From Lottia gigantea (taxonomy: Eukaryota; Mollusca; Gastropoda; Lottiidae): a DNA stretch of 64,000 bases. A program made the position numbers and the translations under genes. Of this stretch, positions 60,763 to 64,000 are shown piece by piece; position 1 is the stretch's first letter; each line of letters opens with the position of its first letter. Below the pieces are notes generated by a model. That model was given only the letters and a program-made list of their open reading frames with translations, had not been told where the DNA came from and ran no database searches. The stretch covers positions 26,055-90,054 of the forward strand of contig NW_008707797.1 of the NCBI RefSeq assembly GCF_000327385.1. Direction: 5' to 3'.

Positions 60763-60795
60763 GAAAAGTAGGATGTAAAACTCATTTCATTTCTT
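60763..60795 (+). mobile_element. SINE-tail motif copy
   Basis: AAAAGTAGGATGTAAAACTC followed by ATTTCATTTC; same family as 58896-58931. Confidence 0.5.
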
Positions 60796-61172
60796 TTCAT
60801 CTTTAGGTATAACAGTACATTACTGTACAATCTAAATACGACATCGTGCACTGTTATCTTTTCACCTGAATTTTTTGTTCTACTCCACCCACCGTCTTAC
60901 TCAGCTTCTCTCCCAAGATAGATCACGATGCAGAGAGTAAATAATCACACCACCTCCATCAATTCTTCTCCAAAAACCACCTTCTTTAGTTCTTTTTCGA
61001 ACTAGAACTATTGATGATGTGACACCATTTCTTCTCGTCTTCCCGCCTGACGTTTCTACAACTCGAACAACCAGTCTCACTTTCTACTCTACTGTTTCAT
61101 TGACACGACTTTTTAACCTCGACTACTGACTTCTGCGTGTGAACTGCTGCTCGATTATCATAAATATTGCGT

Positions 61173-61186
61173 ATTGCCATAGTAAC
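61173..61186. promoter_or_regulatory. X-box-like (RFX) site
   Basis: ATTGCCATAGTAAC is a good match to the RFX consensus GTTRCCATGGYAAC. It lies 78 bp upstream of the ATG at 61264 in a relatively C-rich, probably untranslated leader region (60880-61263). Confidence 0.4.
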
Positions 61187-61263
61187 GGACGACTGAGTCA
61201 AGTCTGTAGGTTTCAGGCGGGTCTGTCAGTAGTGCCGACCGATTGTGAGTATTGAATTCCAAC

Positions 61264-61286
61264 ATGGAGGGCGATCCCGTCAAAAG
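61264..61286 (+). CDS. candidate alternative first exon 4 (short)
   Basis: ATG in strong context (AAC ATG G) with an in-frame TGA 18 bases upstream encodes MEGDPVK plus a split AG codon. It ends at the donor AAAAG|GTAGGA, phase 2. The G+C-rich codons contrast with the flanks. The last residues (Val-Lys-Arg if the next base is a purine) equal those of the exon at 39344. It is the rightmost of the series; the common exon is expected beyond 64000 or hidden in the remaining 2.7 kb. Confidence 0.55.
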
Positions 61287-61699
61287 GTAGGAAAATTTAA
61301 TATATTTTACTGGACTTTATACAAGGTGAATTTCAATTGATAACGCGTCTATATATTGAGAGATAAAAGCTAGGCGAGGAGACGAGTATAGATTTTATAA
61401 TGCTGTATATAATAATGTTAAACCACACCCGAACCTGCCGGCATCACATTCTACAGACAACATGCTCCATTTGATAATTGACAAATTTACAAATTATACC
61501 GGGCGGATATTGGACTAATGGAGATATTATATAGAAATATTGATTTAAACTCTACAGTAATATGAGAATAGAGAATTATTGTAATATAAACTAGACGAGA
61601 GAAAGAGCTGTTACCTAGAAATTCTAAAAACCATGTGTTATGAAGAACATTCCTACCATTATGTCGATCTTCTTAAAACTTTTGATATTATTATACAAT

Positions 61700-62100
61700 A
61701 GTTGACCTATTGTTTGATATTGATATTCTCTGTTATATCAAATGATAATTATAGTTATATAACTAGGTTTCTATCTATGGCCGATATTTTAAGGAGTTAA
61801 ATTGATGTCTTGGATTTCTGTACAAGATCCAAGCAACAAGTGTTATATTTGTACCTAGGAATTATATTTTTGATATTCTCTGTTAAAACAATGATGATTA
61901 TCTTATATAATCTTGACGAGGTGTCTATCTATGGCCGATATTTGAAGTATTATAAGGGGATAAATTAATGATTTAGGTATTAACTTTCTCTTATAAAAAG
62001 ACAAGCAACAAGTGTCTTATTTGTACCTAGAAGTTTTCTCTAAAAACAAGGATATTGCAGTGATACAATCATGACCTATATTTGAAGTAATATATTATAA
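61700..62100. repeat. diverged about 200-bp repeat, two to three copies
   Basis: GATATTCTCTGTTA, TCTATCTATGGCCGATATTT and CAAGCAACAAGTG recur in order near 61720-61840, 61870-62010 and partly to 62170. Confidence 0.7.
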
Positions 62101-62319
62101 AGGTGTATATTGAAAGGGTTTTATATTCGCTTCACTAGTTTTTAAACTAGACCACAAACAACATGTGATTTTTTATTTTATCAATAGGCTTAGCTAGGAC
62201 TTCTGTGAGTAAAAAATTAGTGGTTACACTATATTGACTAGGTGTCTATATATATGGCCTATAGTTGACTATAAATGGTATAAACTGAAAGTATTTTGTT
62301 TGATGTACTAGGTTCAATA

Positions 62320-62478
62320 GTCTCTATAGAATAGAAGTATCAAGTGTTTTTAAACTAGTCTCTATAGAATAGAAGTATCAAGTGTTTTTAAACTAGTCTC
62401 TATAGAATAGAAGTATCAAGTGTTTTTAAACTAGTCTCTATAGAATAGAAGTATCAAGTGTTTTTAAACTAGTCTCTA
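62320..62478. repeat. 38-bp minisatellite
   Basis: Four near-identical units containing ACTAGTCTCTATAGAATAG and GTATCAAGTGTTTTTAA. Confidence 0.95.
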
Positions 62479-64000
62479 TCATTTTCTCAGTTTTTAACCT
62501 GAATGTAGTTAGTTGATATTTTAACCAAGATGACCTTATCCCCACACAGTAACTATGTTTTCTAACCTTAGTTTAATTTTATTATCTCTTGTAACCTCAA
62601 GTTCTAACTTGTTTCACTCATTGTACACTGTAAGGTGTTGCCCTTCATTAACATGACACAATTATTTTATTAACCTCTATTACCCACGAGTTCTTATCTA
62701 GTTTCCCTCATTGTACACTGCATTACAAACTGCAGATGGAAAACTTTTTGATATCATGAGACCCAAAATAAGTTTAACAAACCTGTTATAGGCCTATTCT
62801 TGAGGTTGTACTCAATGATTCATGAACTCTTGTGAACATCAATCTTGTAACTGGAGACACCTTTTTTTAAACCCCAGCATTGACCCAAACAAGTGTCAGA
62901 CATATCACCCTATACTTCTATACATAAATACTTTATCATCTTTACTCAATATCAGATCTTTAAAAAACAACTTAATATATTGTATCAGTCAGTCATCTAC
63001 AGTTTACCAATTACTCACTTAAATCCCTTTAAAAAATGTTTAAAATGGGCACATTATTCAAGATTTGTAGAATTATTCAGCATATCACCTGTACTCATAT
63101 ATTGACCTAGTTTAATCTTTGTTGAATTTCAGTATTGTATGAACATTAAACACCCGAATAATCCTTTATAAAATCTTTTAAAATCACTTGAAAATCTTGT
63201 ACAACAGATCACCTGTAATACCCCAACCAACTCCTTCACCTCAATAAAACACAACCAGGCTACGTCCCTTCTATAACAGATATTATTTGTACTTTAGTAA
63301 CCCCCTTCCCCATCTCGTCCCTTATAATTCATTACCCTACAACCCCTCTAAACCTGGGAATATTTGTACCCTAGAATCTGACCCCCATCAACCCCAGCCT
63401 CTTCTCCCCTAAATCACCACCCCTACATAACTAAGACTATTTGTACTGTATAATATGATAAAGAAGATATAGACAATCTATAAGATGGCCTGAGATGACT
63501 GTAAGACAAGTTTTCTGTTTTAATTTACATGATAACGTGAGTTTCTGTCTAATATACCACTATAATATGATAATATCTCTATTTATTTATGAATGAAGAA
63601 TATTTAGATTTGCCTTCTCCAGTGTGATGTAGAGAATTGTTCATGTATTATTGTGAAGTATTTTACAAACAGTTAAATAGGTGATAGGGTGAACTACTGA
63701 CTTTAAAATCATAAAGAGAAATTACCAAGGAGAAAGCTGACTCATACCTAAACAAATCACAGTCCATAATTCAAAATCCTCAAGCTAGAAGGGAAATTTG
63801 ACATATACTTGTCCAAACCACAATCCAAAAATCAAAGTCCTAAAGAGAAAATTGAAATATAAATGTACCTATATGTAATATGGATAGGTAAGTTAATTTT
63901 CTACTAATATTTAACATCTCAGATACAGTAGATAAAAACATCATGGTATGTTCTCAGCATGTTACAGGTATTAGGTTACTATTTGTCAAGTAGAGTTACC
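62479..64000. other. no gene seen
   Basis: AT-rich sequence with a C-rich patch at 63300-63425. A perfect donor GATAG|GTAAGT lies at 63886, but only a two-codon ATG frame (Met-Asp) reaches it in phase 2. Confidence 0.4.

Overview
This is AT-rich, intron-heavy animal DNA (roughly one third G+C by eye) with a very high load of minisatellites. The best guess is a mollusc, possibly a limpet-like gastropod. The evidence is a secreted GH3 beta-xylosidase-like gene of the type found in molluscs, short tRNA-SINE-like pieces with ATTC-type tails, several small palindromic DNA transposons and metazoan-type splice sites. No bacterial operons, rRNA genes, intact tRNA genes, CRISPR arrays, reverse transcriptase genes or virus-like elements were recognised.

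The one gene identified by homology lies on the minus strand at 25944-28158. It is an apparently intronless glycoside hydrolase family 3 gene of about 737 residues with a signal peptide, a TATA box upstream and an AATAAA downstream. Two features make its activity doubtful. A one-base frame change lies near the middle, and the conserved Lys-His pair of the substrate pocket is replaced by Met-Trp.

The most interesting plus-strand signal is a scattered series of small coding exons at 15.9, 31.0, 39.4, 43.1, 58.5, 59.4 and 61.3 kb. All end in phase 2, and all leave AG or CG as the first two bases of a probable arginine codon. Four have a start codon in good context, and two of those have an in-frame stop just upstream. 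This is what alternative first exons of one large gene would look like, with the shared downstream exons beyond the right edge. The GH3 gene would then sit antisense inside its 5' region. No homology assigns the host gene.

Weaker minus-strand exon candidates form two phase-compatible chains. One runs 22.3 to 12.3 (or 9.2) to 1.5 kb and resembles a single-pass membrane protein. The other runs 60.68 to 60.11 to 59.85 kb and includes a membrane-segment exon. These are inferences from splice signals and reading frame.

The rest is repeats. There are about 25 tandem arrays, mostly with 16-64 bp units, including the same 31-bp unit at two loci 37 kb apart and a 60-bp unit related to the seed of a 16-bp array 32 kb away. 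There are also TTAA-flanked piggyBac-like MITEs in two families with two copies each, a TA-flanked 156-bp MITE, another inverted-repeat element, and a dispersed SINE-tail motif. One 119-base gap of N lies beside a minisatellite at 11.4 kb.
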